DNA of 64,000 nucleotides from Bacteroides sp. GM023 (GCF_014750685.1 NZ_JAAXGE010000005.1:310001-374000), one strand, 5' to 3'; positions 27,390 to 37,628 are shown, counted from the stretch's first letter. The notes: a model not told the origin generated them from the sequence alone. Numbers and translations are program-made.

Positions 27390-28856
27390 TTATTTTTCGT
27401 AATAGACATCCATGGTGATGGTATTAAGCTCTTTTTTTTCTCCAAGAGTAACGCTCTTTACCCATATGATACCCATTTTATCTTTGTTCGTGTTTTTGAA
27501 AACCAGGATATTGTTCTCGATAACAGTTGGGGCGCTTGCCGAAGGATTTATGCTACCAATATCCTCTTTTACATCTGTGATTTCTCCATTCAATACTTTC
27601 TGAATCAAAGCATTTTCCGCTGTATTGCCTGTACTTAATACCCTGAATTGAGTCTTTAGAGAAGTACGTACGATTGAATAATCTTTGCCATCACTGAAAA
27701 GTGTTGATTCACCGCATACTTGCGCCTTCATAAAATTATCGTTTATATTGGCTGGATTTAGTAAACGCGCTGCTGCGCTAGTAGTAGCATCCATTGCAAA
27801 ATCCACATCTGCTTGATGGTCGAATAAATCACAAGGAGCAATAGTACGTCCTGTAGAAGCATCGAAAAGGGCACATTCGGTTGCCGGAGCTCCTAGTGTT
27901 ACATTCTCCCAATGATAATAAGACAGTACCACCGTAGCTTTCTTTACCTTCACTGTACCGATAGAAGCACTTTCTTTATCACTTTTTCCATAAACCAGTG
28001 TCACGGTAAATTCTGTATCCTCTTCTACTTCCGGAGCTTTAAAAGTAAATCCGGTTGCTTCAGGGTTTGTAATAGTAATGTCAGATGATACGCCACCCGC
28101 TTTTGTCAGACGAACAGCTTTCACAACATTCAGATTTGTTCCTTCAATCGTGATGTCTTTTCCGGTTTCTACTTCCTGCGTTTCGTTGGTTACGCTACCA
28201 CTAGGAACAACTTCTTTGACTGTAAACTTACCCGGTACAACCAGCTTTTGGTCGTTACCCAATGAATTATCATAAACAAGAGTGATTGTAAATTCGGTAT
28301 CCGTATCTACTTCCGGGGCTTTGAAAGTTATTTCAGTAGCCTTCTTATTATCAATCGTAATCGACTCTCCGTTAGCTTGCAGAGCTTTGATAATACCCAA
28401 GTCTGTTCCTGTAATAGTGATAATATTGCCCGGTTTCACTTCACCCGATAGGGTAGTGGAAGTTGTAGGAATAACAGGCGCGATATAAACAGTCAATTCC
28501 TCGCATACGACAAGACGATGCACAGAATTGTACAATACAGCGAGAGGAACGACCTTTGTCTCTTCGAACACTTCAGTAGGTACATAAACCGTGAGTGATT
28601 GATGGTCACGCTCTGCTTGCGGTGTTTTAACATCAATCGTAGTAGCGTCACCGAAATACACTTTAGAGATGAGATGCATATTCGCACCTGTCAGAGTGAT
28701 TGTCTCTCCCGGTTGCACGGTGGTTGCTCCCATCGTGTTGATAGAAGTCTGCGGAATGTCAATGTCATTATCGCGGGTACATCCGTTCAGCAGGCATATC
28801 AGGCAGCACAGGGCTGCCGTCAATGCGGTGGTTAATGTATAATTTCTTTTTTTCAT
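27390..28856 (-). CDS. IPT/TIG surface lipoprotein of the PUL, second copy
   Basis: The 488-residue protein has a lipoprotein signal ending LLNGC. Three or more IPT/TIG immunoglobulin-like repeats follow, each with a pattern such as VQPGETITLTGANM, VKPGNIITITGTDL and VETGKDITIEGTNL. The C-terminal domain (about 330-488) is shared with the preceding gene product (DLFDHQADVDFAM region, ending in TMDVYYEK). It occupies the SusE/F position, so a surface glycan-binding role is likely. No catalytic motif is visible. It is the last gene of the PUL transcript, followed by a terminator. Confidence 0.82.
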   Translation of the reverse strand: MKKRNYTLTTALTAALCCLICLLNGCTRDNDIDIPQTSINTMGATTVQPGETITLTGANMHLISKVYFGDATTIDVKTPQAERDHQSLTVYVPTEVFEETKVVPLAVLYNSVHRLVVCEELTVYIAPVIPTTSTTLSGEVKPGNIITITGTDLGIIKALQANGESITIDNKKATEITFKAPEVDTDTEFTITLVYDNSLGNDQKLVVPGKFTVKEVVPSGSVTNETQEVETGKDITIEGTNLNVVKAVRLTKAGGVSSDITITNPEATGFTFKAPEVEEDTEFTVTLVYGKSDKESASIGTVKVKKATVVLSYYHWENVTLGAPATECALFDASTGRTIAPCDLFDHQADVDFAMDATTSAAARLLNPANINDNFMKAQVCGESTLFSDGKDYSIVRTSLKTQFRVLSTGNTAENALIQKVLNGEITDVKEDIGSINPSASAPTVIENNILVFKNTNKDKMGIIWVKSVTLGEKKELNTITMDVYYEK

Positions 28857-28868
28857 GTTCTTTCTTTT

Positions 28869-30413
28869 TTAGCGTTGATAGTAAAGGTCGAATGTGATGT
28901 AAGCAATACCCTGATTATTCTTATCGCCATTATTGATGTTGTTGGCCTGACCATAATCTACGTATACTTCCAAAATGTCGAGAATACCATATTTATCCTT
29001 ATGGTTATTGTAGAATACAACTACACTACCGGCATCAAATATCTGTTCGCTCACTGTACCTGCCGCTTCTGATGATTTACGTGTACGGGCAGAACTTTTG
29101 GTAATATTCAGACTGGTAAAGAGTGATGGAGTAATTTCCAACTGGTCTTTTCCTGCTCTGATTTGTTCGATAAGCGCTGCATGTGTTGTTGCGTTCAATA
29201 CAAAGAATCTTGTTTGTACTGCCGTGAAAGGTGCAAATATAGTGAAGTTCTCCGCATTAGGCACAGCAGCCGTTCCGCACCAGTAATTCTTCAGATTATT
29301 CTTCGTATTTGCCGGGTCAGGATTAAGAATGGCATCCGGTGAGTTGAACGCAAAGTCCAGTCCACTGTTCACATAACCTGCAAAGTCTATCTTATCAAAA
29401 TTCTCTTCATCTTTCAGTACGCAAGGAGTACAGATAGGATTACCGTCGGCAGAATTACCATTCAGCATACTACCATAACCATACTTACTATTACGTGTCC
29501 CTATCGCCTGATTGGCACTGAACAAGTTCTTCATGCGAATCACTTGGCAAGCATCGGACAGAATAATTTCCTTCGTCTCCTTATAATACGTCACTTTGAT
29601 TTTCACTGTGCTAGTCGCTGCCAAAGTCGGTACCCTGAACACAATCACATTCTCTTCCTGGCTGACCGGAGCACTCTTTTCTTCTCCGAAATAAATATAC
29701 TCAATCAAGTTGAGATATTTACCGCTCAATGTGAGCAGGCTTCTTTCCATCAGACTTTCCTGGTCTATCTTCTCTATTTCCGGTTCATCCTTTTCTACAG
29801 CGAAGTCGTCGGATTCCCCTTTAACTTCAGATTCACCACCTGTCTGATTCGTATATTTCAAAGCAACGGTGGCGTTATCATCAATGATAAAAGGCACTTT
29901 TACAGCAATCTCTTTCTCACTCTGATAGATAATTTCTCCCTCTTCTCCGCCCATAAGGACTTTGGAGATAATATCAAGATTGCTACCTAGAATCTCAACA
30001 TTGTTGCCCACTCTTCCGCTTTTCGGGAAACTCGTCACACTTGGAGTTGGGTAAGTCACAGTGAACGATTGTGTGCTCTCCGCACGTGCACCTTGGCTGG
30101 CGTCGTCTTTGCGTGAAGTAGAAAGGGCAATCTTTCCGCTCTTAGTGCCTTCACGTGGCACTACAATAACGATTTCCTGCTGTGACAGCTTATAAAGTAT
30201 CTGTGCTTCCACACCACCGACTGTGGCGTACACTATATCGCGCAGGTTACTACCTTTGACAGTCACCTCTGTACCGGCTTTCCCGCTTGCAGGAGCAAAC
30301 TCGCTGATTTCCGGCGCACCCTGTGTTTCGGTTTCAATGCTCAACTTTTCGTTGCAACTCGTCAGCGTGACAAGTACAAAGAGAACCAATAGATTATATA
30401 GTTTATTTTTCAT
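28869..30413 (-). CDS. IPT/TIG surface lipoprotein of the PUL, first copy
   Basis: The 514-residue protein starts at ATG 30413 (MKNKLYNLL), chosen because it gives a proper lipoprotein signal with VTLTSC and lipid Cys20; a longer frame to 30458 would bury it. Three IPT/TIG repeats (for example GKAGTEVTVKGSNL and GRVGNNVEILGSNL) precede a C-terminal domain related to that of the next gene, including the AGYVNSGLDFAF region and the end ITFDLYYQR. This is the layout of surface glycan-binding proteins in SusE/F position. The glycan is not identifiable from sequence. Confidence 0.82.
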   Translation of the reverse strand: MKNKLYNLLVLFVLVTLTSCNEKLSIETETQGAPEISEFAPASGKAGTEVTVKGSNLRDIVYATVGGVEAQILYKLSQQEIVIVVPREGTKSGKIALSTSRKDDASQGARAESTQSFTVTYPTPSVTSFPKSGRVGNNVEILGSNLDIISKVLMGGEEGEIIYQSEKEIAVKVPFIIDDNATVALKYTNQTGGESEVKGESDDFAVEKDEPEIEKIDQESLMERSLLTLSGKYLNLIEYIYFGEEKSAPVSQEENVIVFRVPTLAATSTVKIKVTYYKETKEIILSDACQVIRMKNLFSANQAIGTRNSKYGYGSMLNGNSADGNPICTPCVLKDEENFDKIDFAGYVNSGLDFAFNSPDAILNPDPANTKNNLKNYWCGTAAVPNAENFTIFAPFTAVQTRFFVLNATTHAALIEQIRAGKDQLEITPSLFTSLNITKSSARTRKSSEAAGTVSEQIFDAGSVVVFYNNHKDKYGILDILEVYVDYGQANNINNGDKNNQGIAYITFDLYYQR

Positions 30414-30432
30414 ACTGTTTTCGTTTGATGGA

Positions 30433-31923
30433 TTAGTAATTCGGATTCTGGGTAACAATGCTTGGATTATTATCTATCACACTTTGCGGGATAGGAAGCA
30501 ATAATTGCCAGTTATCAATCTTATTAACCGTGAAAGCATACTTGTCATAGAAGCCTTCGGTTTCCGTGATTTGTTTATTGATTGTTTCCACCGCTTTTCC
30601 CCAACGCACGAGGTCGAACCACCGCTGATTCTCGAAAGCCAGTTCCAGACGGCGCTCTTTTTCCAGCTTTTCGCGGAAAGCGGAGCGTACGGATACTTCG
30701 GAAGCATCAATAGCATCCAGTCCGGCACGTCGGCGCACTTCGTTGAGATAAGGCAGTCCGGTGGCAGGGCCATCCGTTTCGTTCAGTACTTCGGCATACA
30801 TCAACAGTACGTCTGCATGACGAATGATAGGCCAGTCGTTTTCAGCATCATAGCGTACACTGACAGGAGAAACAAACTTCTTGATATACGCCGACTGGTC
30901 TGAAATGACCACCGGGTCTTTCTTGCTTGGGTCGATATAATGGTCGCTTACACTGGCATCTTTACGCAAGTCACCTTCCGGATAAATACCCAACACCTCG
31001 GTAGTCGGATAGTTGCGTCCGTCACCATCACCCGTCACCACATTGGCACCACTCTTGGTAGGAGCAAAGGTGTTGGCAAAAGGAGAACCAATACCCAGAC
31101 TACCCGATTTGTAACGGACAGCAAAGATAATCTCATCATTCATCTCCTTGGAAATGTCGAACACATCGGAATAGCTGACAGTCAACTGGTCGCCCTTTAC
31201 ATCTACTACCGACTTGAGCAAGCCTTTAGCTTCCGTATATTTCTCGATAGTCAGATACACTTTGGCAAGCAGGGATTGAGCAGCCGCCTGAGTGACACGT
31301 CCTAAATCAGCTACGTCATACGTCACACCTTCCAGGTCGTCAATAGACGTTTTCAGGTCGTCGATAATCTGCTGATAAGTAGCTTCCACACTGCTACGGT
31401 CTTTCTTCATGGCTTCTGCCACGCTTAATTCTTCCGTCACGATGAAAGTAGGACCGAAAAGACGTACCAGGTTGAAGTAATGATAAGCACGGATGAAACG
31501 CACTTCTCCTTCAAATTGCGCCCGTTTCTTCTCATTGGCTACAACAGCCAGATTTTCAGGGGCGAGTACATTGTTGCAACTGTTGATATTGCTGTAAGTT
31601 GCTTCCCAGTAAGTACGTATGTTCGCGTTACTGGCATCCATTGTACCAAGATCCAGTGCCTGCTGTTGCAGGAAAGCATCGTTAGTGGAACTGTTGCTGT
31701 TCATACGGGTATTGTCCGCACGCAGTTCGGTAAGCGTCCACTCGATGTTTAACGGAGCCTGCATTCCGCCGTAGCAGCCGATAACGGCAGTATTCATTTC
31801 AGCTTCATTCTTGTAGAACGAACCGTCGGGGATATAGGAGTCCGGTGTAATGTTGAGGTCACAGGAAGAAAGCCCCAGCAAGCAAGCGGACAGACTAGCG
31901 ATAAATGTATGTTTTAGTTTCAT
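30433..31923 (-). CDS. susD-like: SusD-family glycan-binding lipoprotein
   Basis: The 496-residue protein carries a lipoprotein signal (LGLSSC, lipid Cys21) and the SusD/RagB helical pattern, including the TPR-like FEGEVRFIRAYHYFNLVRLF and the C-terminal LEKERRLELAFENQRWFDLVRW. It caps the SusC barrel and captures oligosaccharide at the cell surface. The SusC gene ends 20 bases upstream in the same transcript. It defines the locus as a PUL. Confidence 0.95.
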   Translation of the reverse strand: MKLKHTFIASLSACLLGLSSCDLNITPDSYIPDGSFYKNEAEMNTAVIGCYGGMQAPLNIEWTLTELRADNTRMNSNSSTNDAFLQQQALDLGTMDASNANIRTYWEATYSNINSCNNVLAPENLAVVANEKKRAQFEGEVRFIRAYHYFNLVRLFGPTFIVTEELSVAEAMKKDRSSVEATYQQIIDDLKTSIDDLEGVTYDVADLGRVTQAAAQSLLAKVYLTIEKYTEAKGLLKSVVDVKGDQLTVSYSDVFDISKEMNDEIIFAVRYKSGSLGIGSPFANTFAPTKSGANVVTGDGDGRNYPTTEVLGIYPEGDLRKDASVSDHYIDPSKKDPVVISDQSAYIKKFVSPVSVRYDAENDWPIIRHADVLLMYAEVLNETDGPATGLPYLNEVRRRAGLDAIDASEVSVRSAFREKLEKERRLELAFENQRWFDLVRWGKAVETINKQITETEGFYDKYAFTVNKIDNWQLLLPIPQSVIDNNPSIVTQNPNY

Positions 31924-31943
31924 TTCTGTACGTTTTAAGATGA

Positions 31944-34900
31944 TTAGAAATTAAGTTCGAATCCGAAGTTGACAGTAGACTGTATCGGGAATCCGCCGCG
32001 TTGGTATCCGTTCACCAGTGGTGAAGCGTACGAGCCGCTTGTCACACGGGCTTCCGGATTGATACCCCGGTAGTCTTTTCCCCAGAAATAGAGCAAGTTC
32101 TGACCGGAAGCATACAGGCGAAGCGAGTTGAGGCCTATCTTTTTCAGTTTCTTCTTATCAAATGTATAACCTAAAACTAAGTCGCGCAGTGCAACGAATG
32201 AACCGTCTTCAATCATATAATCGGTGAATTCCCAGGAGATTCCGGCGGAACCTACTGTCGGAGTGCGTCCGTCGCCCGGATATTCGGCACTAATCCAACG
32301 GTCTTTCACGTAGTTGCGATTGAACTTCTTGGACTCGGTGTAGTATCCGTCACCGTTGAATACATCCAGTCCGCTTACTCCTTGAATCAGGAAGTAAAGG
32401 TCGAATCCTTTCCATCTGAAGGTATTGGAGATACCCCAGGTTACTTTCGGGAACGGATTGCCGATAACGGTACGGTCTTTGTCGTTTATCACACCGTCGT
32501 CGTTGACGTCTACAATCTTGAGACTGCCCGGTGTGGCGCTTGCCAAGTGCGGTGAAGCATCCAGGTCGGCCTGGCTGAGGTAAACACCGTCTGTCTTGTA
32601 TCCGAAGAATGAGATGGCGCGATGGCCTACTTGTGCTAGATAAGTTTCATTACGTTCTCCGGTAGAAATCAATCTTTCTTCGCCGGAAAGTTCGAGCAAT
32701 TTGTTGAAGTTGGACGAGATGTTGAACGAAGTAGTCCATTCGAAGTTCTTATTGCGAATGTTGTGTGTGTTCACTTCTACTTCAATACCGCTGTTGCGGA
32801 TACGTCCGATGTTGTTCCAGTAATCGCTGTAACCCATGAAGGAAACGACCGGTTGCTTGAACAAAAGTTGCTTGGTGATAGAGTAGTAACCTTCCAGGGT
32901 CAGGCTGATACGGTTGTCCAGTGCGCTGAAGTCGATACCGGCATTGTATTCGTAAGTCTGTTCCCAGGTGATGTCGTAGTTACCTTTCGTAGAGGTAGTC
33001 TTGCCCAATCCGGGGACGAGAGCGCCCGTTCCGCTACCCAGTGCGTAGTTGCTGGCATAGAGCAAGTTGTAGTATGAGTTGGCGGGGATATTATTGTTAC
33101 CCGTCACACCGAAGCTGGCACGCAGTTTCAGCATATTCAGCCAACTGATACCTTTCAGGAAAGCCTCTTCTGAAGCACGCCATCCGAGAGATACGGAAGG
33201 GAACCAACCCCATTGCTTACCGTCGGCAAAGAGAGAGCTGCCGTCTGTACGGATACTGGCAGAGAGCAGGTACTTGTCTGCATAGCTGTAATTGACACGT
33301 GCAAGGGCGGACATCATGGCGGTGCGGAATTTTACCGTATTCGTTTGGCTGACATCAAAAGAAGTAGCCGCATTGAGCGTGTGGACATAATCGGTAGGGA
33401 AGCCCAAACCTACGATACTCGCTGTGGTTTCCGATGTAGTCTGTGCGGTGTAACCCAGTAAGGCGGCGTAGTCATGCTTGCCTTTCTTGCCGATATAGTT
33501 CAATGTGTTTTCGCTCAACATATCGACGTAGAGACGGTTTTTGTAAGTACCCATAGCCGATTCCTCGTCTTTGCGGGATTCGTAATTGCGGTACTCGTTG
33601 TTCTGACGGTATTTGATGTAGAAACCGTTGGAAGTAGTAAAGGTAAGACCTTTCATTATTTGCACATTGATAGAGGAATTGGCTTGCAGGTTATAGTCTT
33701 CCTTGAAGCGTTCTTCGGTATCCATCAATGATTTGGGATTGTTGTTGCTGGTGTTGAACGGGCTGGCTTTCACTTGTGTGCCGTCTTCACGTGTGTACAT
33801 GATATTGCTGAAGTCGCTGCCGCGTGCCCATGAACCGATGGCTTTTCCGGTGAGGGCTGCCGTTTCCGCCGTATGGCGTACCGGCATGAAAGACGGTGTA
33901 CGGTAGAAGTCGATAAAGTTGGTCGACGGAGTTTCTGTCTTGGTGTAAGACGGAGCGATATTCAAGCTGAGGTCTACCCGCTTGGATAACTTCGCGTTGA
34001 TACGTGAACGGAGATTCAGACGCTTGTAGCTGCTGTTAATCATGATACCGTCTTCCTGGGCATAGTTACCGGAGATATAGTAAGTAATATCTTTCTTACC
34101 ACCCGATACGGAGAGCTGTACCTGGTGAATCTGCGGAGTATCCTGCAAACCTTCGCGTTGCCAGTCGGTGTGATTATTGATAAGTCCGAAGGCTTCATCA
34201 TTGGCGGCTATGGTCTTGTTTTGCAAGGCAGCTTCGTAACCCATCATGTTATAATAGTCTTTGGAACTCATGATAGGGTGCAGTTTGTACGCCCACTTCA
34301 ATCCGGTAGAGGCTTTCACGCTGTATTTGGCTTTGCTGGCATTTCCTTCTTTGGTAGTCACGAGGATAACGCCGTTGGCTGCACGCGAACCGTAGATAGC
34401 GGCGGAAGCGGCATCTTTCAGTACTTCGATAGAAGCGATATCCGCCATGTCGAGTGTGGAAAGGCCTTCGGGAACGGGATAACCGTCGATAACAATCAGC
34501 GGAGAACTGTCGGCGCTGATAGAACCCATACCACGAACACGGATTTGCGGAGCGGCTCCGGCTTCGGAAGTGGAGTTCTGGATATTGACGCCGGCAATCT
34601 TTCCTTGCAGCAGTTGGTCTACCTGTGTCACGGGAATATCCGTCAGGCTGTTGACATCCATCTTGGATACCGAACCGGTCAGGTGGGATTTCTTCTGCAC
34701 GCCGTAACCTACCACTACTACTTCGTCCAACACTTTCGTGTCTTCCTTAAGATTGATATTCAGTGTCTTCTGATTATTGACGGGCACTTCCTGTGTCACA
34801 TATCCGATGTACGAAATGACGAGGACTGACTTGGAAGAGGGGACGCTCAGCGTAAATTTACCGTCTATATCGGTGATAGTACCGGTGGTACTTCCTTTCA

Positions 34901-35051
34901 CCTTCACATTTACTCCGGGAACACCGCCCTGACTGTCGGCGACTGTACCGGTGACAGTAAATGATTGCGCGTAGACAACCGTTACGAACGGGGTACATAA
35001 CAATAGCAGTATAGCTATCATTAAAGGATAATAAAACGATTTGTTCCTCAT
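31944..35051 (-). CDS. susC-like: SusC-family TonB-dependent oligosaccharide transporter
   Basis: The 1035-residue protein has a signal peptide, a carboxypeptidase-regulatory-like beta domain (about 30-110, GTVADSQGGVPGVNVKVKG), the SusC signature VVVGYGVQKKSHLTG, a plug domain with IEVLKDAASAAIYGSRAANG, and a beta-barrel ending in NFGFELNF. It imports oligosaccharides through the outer membrane using TonB energy, together with the SusD that follows. Length and order are typical for the family. Confidence 0.96.
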   Translation of the reverse strand: MRNKSFYYPLMIAILLLLCTPFVTVVYAQSFTVTGTVADSQGGVPGVNVKVKGSTTGTITDIDGKFTLSVPSSKSVLVISYIGYVTQEVPVNNQKTLNINLKEDTKVLDEVVVVGYGVQKKSHLTGSVSKMDVNSLTDIPVTQVDQLLQGKIAGVNIQNSTSEAGAAPQIRVRGMGSISADSSPLIVIDGYPVPEGLSTLDMADIASIEVLKDAASAAIYGSRAANGVILVTTKEGNASKAKYSVKASTGLKWAYKLHPIMSSKDYYNMMGYEAALQNKTIAANDEAFGLINNHTDWQREGLQDTPQIHQVQLSVSGGKKDITYYISGNYAQEDGIMINSSYKRLNLRSRINAKLSKRVDLSLNIAPSYTKTETPSTNFIDFYRTPSFMPVRHTAETAALTGKAIGSWARGSDFSNIMYTREDGTQVKASPFNTSNNNPKSLMDTEERFKEDYNLQANSSINVQIMKGLTFTTSNGFYIKYRQNNEYRNYESRKDEESAMGTYKNRLYVDMLSENTLNYIGKKGKHDYAALLGYTAQTTSETTASIVGLGFPTDYVHTLNAATSFDVSQTNTVKFRTAMMSALARVNYSYADKYLLSASIRTDGSSLFADGKQWGWFPSVSLGWRASEEAFLKGISWLNMLKLRASFGVTGNNNIPANSYYNLLYASNYALGSGTGALVPGLGKTTSTKGNYDITWEQTYEYNAGIDFSALDNRISLTLEGYYSITKQLLFKQPVVSFMGYSDYWNNIGRIRNSGIEVEVNTHNIRNKNFEWTTSFNISSNFNKLLELSGEERLISTGERNETYLAQVGHRAISFFGYKTDGVYLSQADLDASPHLASATPGSLKIVDVNDDGVINDKDRTVIGNPFPKVTWGISNTFRWKGFDLYFLIQGVSGLDVFNGDGYYTESKKFNRNYVKDRWISAEYPGDGRTPTVGSAGISWEFTDYMIEDGSFVALRDLVLGYTFDKKKLKKIGLNSLRLYASGQNLLYFWGKDYRGINPEARVTSGSYASPLVNGYQRGGFPIQSTVNFGFELNF

Positions 35052-35072
35052 AATATTAGGATTTAATAGGAG

Positions 35073-36275
35073 TTATTCTAAACTGTATAATAAATTCAAA
35101 CGACTGGAAGCGGAAGTCTTGCGATGCTGTGCACCGATAGCTTCGTATCCGGCTTTCGGGTCGAAGAAAGAGGCTTTGCGAAGTACCCAGCAGGCTTCGT
35201 CCTGTTTCTTGTCCCATTCCTTGATTTGCTGGTAAGGCCATTCGCTTTGAGGTTTGCCGATATAAGGAATGACAAACTTCAGCGCGGCGGTAATGGAACG
35301 TCCGTCTCCGCTGGCAGCGTTATAAATATCCATTCCTTCCGTAGAAGCGATGAAAGCCATATCCAGCATATGAGTCAGATTAAAGAGAGTATAACCGAAA
35401 GCAGTTGTGCGTTCCAGTTCCAACGGTTGTTTGCCGTCCGGTTCAATCTGAGAGAACAGGCGCTTCTCAGGGAATGACTTCAATACCTGTGCCGCCAGTT
35501 CCTTATTGCCGATATAGAGTGCATAAGCTGTCAACTGTACATCATATGCCAGTCCATGATTGTTCTTCGCTACGTTTTCTTCGGCAGCCACCGGGCTGGT
35601 CTGTATCCATTCAACGAACTGTGTGAACCATTCTTTCATACCTTTCTTGATGGCAGGTGTCATCGCTTTTGAATTATCAAGCAAAGCGAGTGCGTCCAGC
35701 ATTTCTACGAAGCAGTACGTATCTATCATACCTGTTCCGCGTCCCAAACCATCTCTGCGGCCGGGGATAGTCTGGCCGTAATTTAAGTTCGGATTCATCT
35801 TTGTCTTGGCATCCAGGAACCATACTTTCAGGAAGTCGGCGGCTTTCTTTGCATATTGCTCGTTGCCTGAGAAATAGTAGGCGATTCCCAAAGTAGTAAC
35901 AGCCTTTGCCATATCTCCCAACCGGTTACGGTCTAGCTTGGACAGTTCGGGATTGCGTTGCCCGTCTTTGCGGATATAAGGCAATCCGTCCGGTTTGGAA
36001 GGGTCAGGCCACCAGTAAGGGCCCATGCTCATGTAGTCATGTTTGTCACCGCTGGATGCTACCATGCTCTTGTCCATTACGGAAGGTGGAGTCAGGTTCA
36101 TTGCCTTGTCAGCGTCTTTCATTAAAGTTTTGATAGCCGGGGCATATGTAGGGGTATCGGCTTTTGCCTTCACTTTAGCCAGCTTTTCTGCCGGGTAGAT
36201 GCGGGTGTTGACGGTCTGTGCATTCATCGGAAGCAGGCAAACCAGTGCGAAAGCACTCAATAATAAGTTTCTCAT
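35073..36275 (-). CDS. Alginate-lyase-fold polysaccharide lyase (PL38-like), copy 1
   Basis: The 400-residue protein has a signal peptide (ending MNAQ) and an alpha/alpha toroid of the Alginate_lyase Pfam type. Conserved features are YMSMGPYWWPDPSK, MNPNLNYGQ, the catalytic-type NNHG (His240) and the ELERTTAFGYTLFNL segment (Tyr295). Characterised Bacteroides relatives in CAZy family PL38 cleave beta-1,4-glucuronan by beta-elimination. The gene sits beside a GH88, the usual partner for unsaturated uronates. The PL38 placement is my judgement from motifs; other uronan lyase families with this fold remain possible. Confidence 0.78.
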   Translation of the reverse strand: MRNLLLSAFALVCLLPMNAQTVNTRIYPAEKLAKVKAKADTPTYAPAIKTLMKDADKAMNLTPPSVMDKSMVASSGDKHDYMSMGPYWWPDPSKPDGLPYIRKDGQRNPELSKLDRNRLGDMAKAVTTLGIAYYFSGNEQYAKKAADFLKVWFLDAKTKMNPNLNYGQTIPGRRDGLGRGTGMIDTYCFVEMLDALALLDNSKAMTPAIKKGMKEWFTQFVEWIQTSPVAAEENVAKNNHGLAYDVQLTAYALYIGNKELAAQVLKSFPEKRLFSQIEPDGKQPLELERTTAFGYTLFNLTHMLDMAFIASTEGMDIYNAASGDGRSITAALKFVIPYIGKPQSEWPYQQIKEWDKKQDEACWVLRKASFFDPKAGYEAIGAQHRKTSASSRLNLLYSLE

Positions 36276-36296
36276 AATGATTCTATTTTAAGCGAA

Positions 36297-37460
36297 TTAG
36301 TTTAACCATAATAAAGGGTGACGGATAGGAAGATTACGTATCACTTCCTCGTTGGTGGGGAAATGTTCCAGCTTCTTCCACGTCTGAAAATAATCTTTCC
36401 GGTAGTGGTGCATACTGCCGAATAGCAGGAACGGGTGTGCCACAGGCCATTCTTCCCAAAACATGATATCCGGTTGGCGTTTCCACGCGCTTTTGTCTTT
36501 TACAAAGGGGAACAGCCAGGCAATTCCTTTTTCGATATTCCGCCCGTCGGTTGTTGTGTACTCCCACAGGTTTTCTTCGGGAGTGGTCAACAGGTGGCAA
36601 AGGGTGGTCATCGCGTCCAGATTGAAAAGAGAATAACCGTAAGGCTTGGTGCGTTCCAGTTCCAGAGGGAAACTGCCGTCGACGGCCATCTGATTGGGTA
36701 ACAATACCGTCCGGTAACGTTCACGGCAGAAACGAATCATTTCTTCATTCTGTGTAAACAAGGCGAAAGCGGCGGCTTGCATAGCCCAACAAGTGCCATG
36801 ATTATTCTTGGCTTCCATCTCGTTGATGCCGTAACGATGGGTAGACATCCAGGTCAGATAGTCGGAGAACCACAGACGGATGGTTTTCAGTTCCTTTTCT
36901 TCGATGATTCCCCGGGCCTCCATCAGCCGGAGTGACTGTATGACTTCAATCAGATGAATAGTGTCGATGATTCCGATTCCGCGTCCGGTAGCTATTCCTT
37001 TGATGGCTTGCGCATACAGCAGGTTCGGATTCATCATCGTTTTCTGGTCGACAAACCAGGCACGGATATGGCGCATGGCAGCATCGGCATATTTCTTGTC
37101 GCCTGTCAGTATCCAGGCAGAAGTCAGGTCACCGACCAACTGGCTGAATCGTATCATGGCGTGACGGTGGGCGGTGAAGTTGTCCGGGTTCGTTTCTCCG
37201 TCGCGGCGGATGAACGGGCCGTTCGGGTCTTGCGGGTTTGCCCACCAGTAATCGCCTTCGGAATAAAAGTCGTGCATACCCCCTGCGCTTCTTTCGGCAC
37301 GGGTAGCGGTGACGGTCACAGGCACGGACTCCAGTGCAGCATCCGCCCTTTGCAGGGTTTCTGCTTGCAGGAGTTGACGTACCTGGTCGGTCACGTCTTC
37401 TTTAGCCGTCACCGTGGTGAGGCTGAAGAGTACTATTAATAATCCTAAATAATTGTTCAT
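36297..37460 (-). CDS. Alginate-lyase-fold polysaccharide lyase (PL38-like), copy 2
   Basis: The 387-residue paralogue of the next gene lies 21 bases before it in the transcript. It has a signal peptide and the same landmarks: YSEGDYWWANPQD, MMNPNLLYAQ, NNHG (His221) and ELERTKPYGYSLFNL (Tyr276). Identity to copy 1 looks modest, which suggests division of labour, for example endo versus exo action or different substitution patterns. The likely reaction is beta-elimination on a uronic acid polymer, giving 4,5-unsaturated ends for GH88. Confidence 0.78.
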   Translation of the reverse strand: MNNYLGLLIVLFSLTTVTAKEDVTDQVRQLLQAETLQRADAALESVPVTVTATRAERSAGGMHDFYSEGDYWWANPQDPNGPFIRRDGETNPDNFTAHRHAMIRFSQLVGDLTSAWILTGDKKYADAAMRHIRAWFVDQKTMMNPNLLYAQAIKGIATGRGIGIIDTIHLIEVIQSLRLMEARGIIEEKELKTIRLWFSDYLTWMSTHRYGINEMEAKNNHGTCWAMQAAAFALFTQNEEMIRFCRERYRTVLLPNQMAVDGSFPLELERTKPYGYSLFNLDAMTTLCHLLTTPEENLWEYTTTDGRNIEKGIAWLFPFVKDKSAWKRQPDIMFWEEWPVAHPFLLFGSMHHYRKDYFQTWKKLEHFPTNEEVIRNLPIRHPLLWLN

Positions 37461-37487
37461 AATTAGTTTTTATAAATGGGAATTTGA

Positions 37488-37595
37488 TTTAGACATAAGA
37501 ACAAAAGAACATAAAGGCTGCGCTTGAAAAATTATTTCTGCTGGTCATTAAACTACTACTGTTTCATCTTTTGTTCTTATGTTCTTCTGTCTAAA
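37488..37595. repeat. Imperfect 24-bp inverted repeat between GH2 and lyase genes
   Basis: The left arm (from 37488) and the complement of the right arm (ending 37595) agree at 22 of 24 positions. Both arms are built from repeats of the word AAGAACA. It lies in a 168-base gap inside the PUL transcript. Confidence 0.75.
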
Positions 37596-37628
37596 AAGAA
37601 ATTTATTAGTCTGTCTGCTAAAAAAATA

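Noticed and set aside
37488..37595. Simple rho-independent terminator inside the PUL
   Set aside because: The arms are far apart (about 50 bases), have mismatches and no adjacent U tract, so ordinary termination is not supported.
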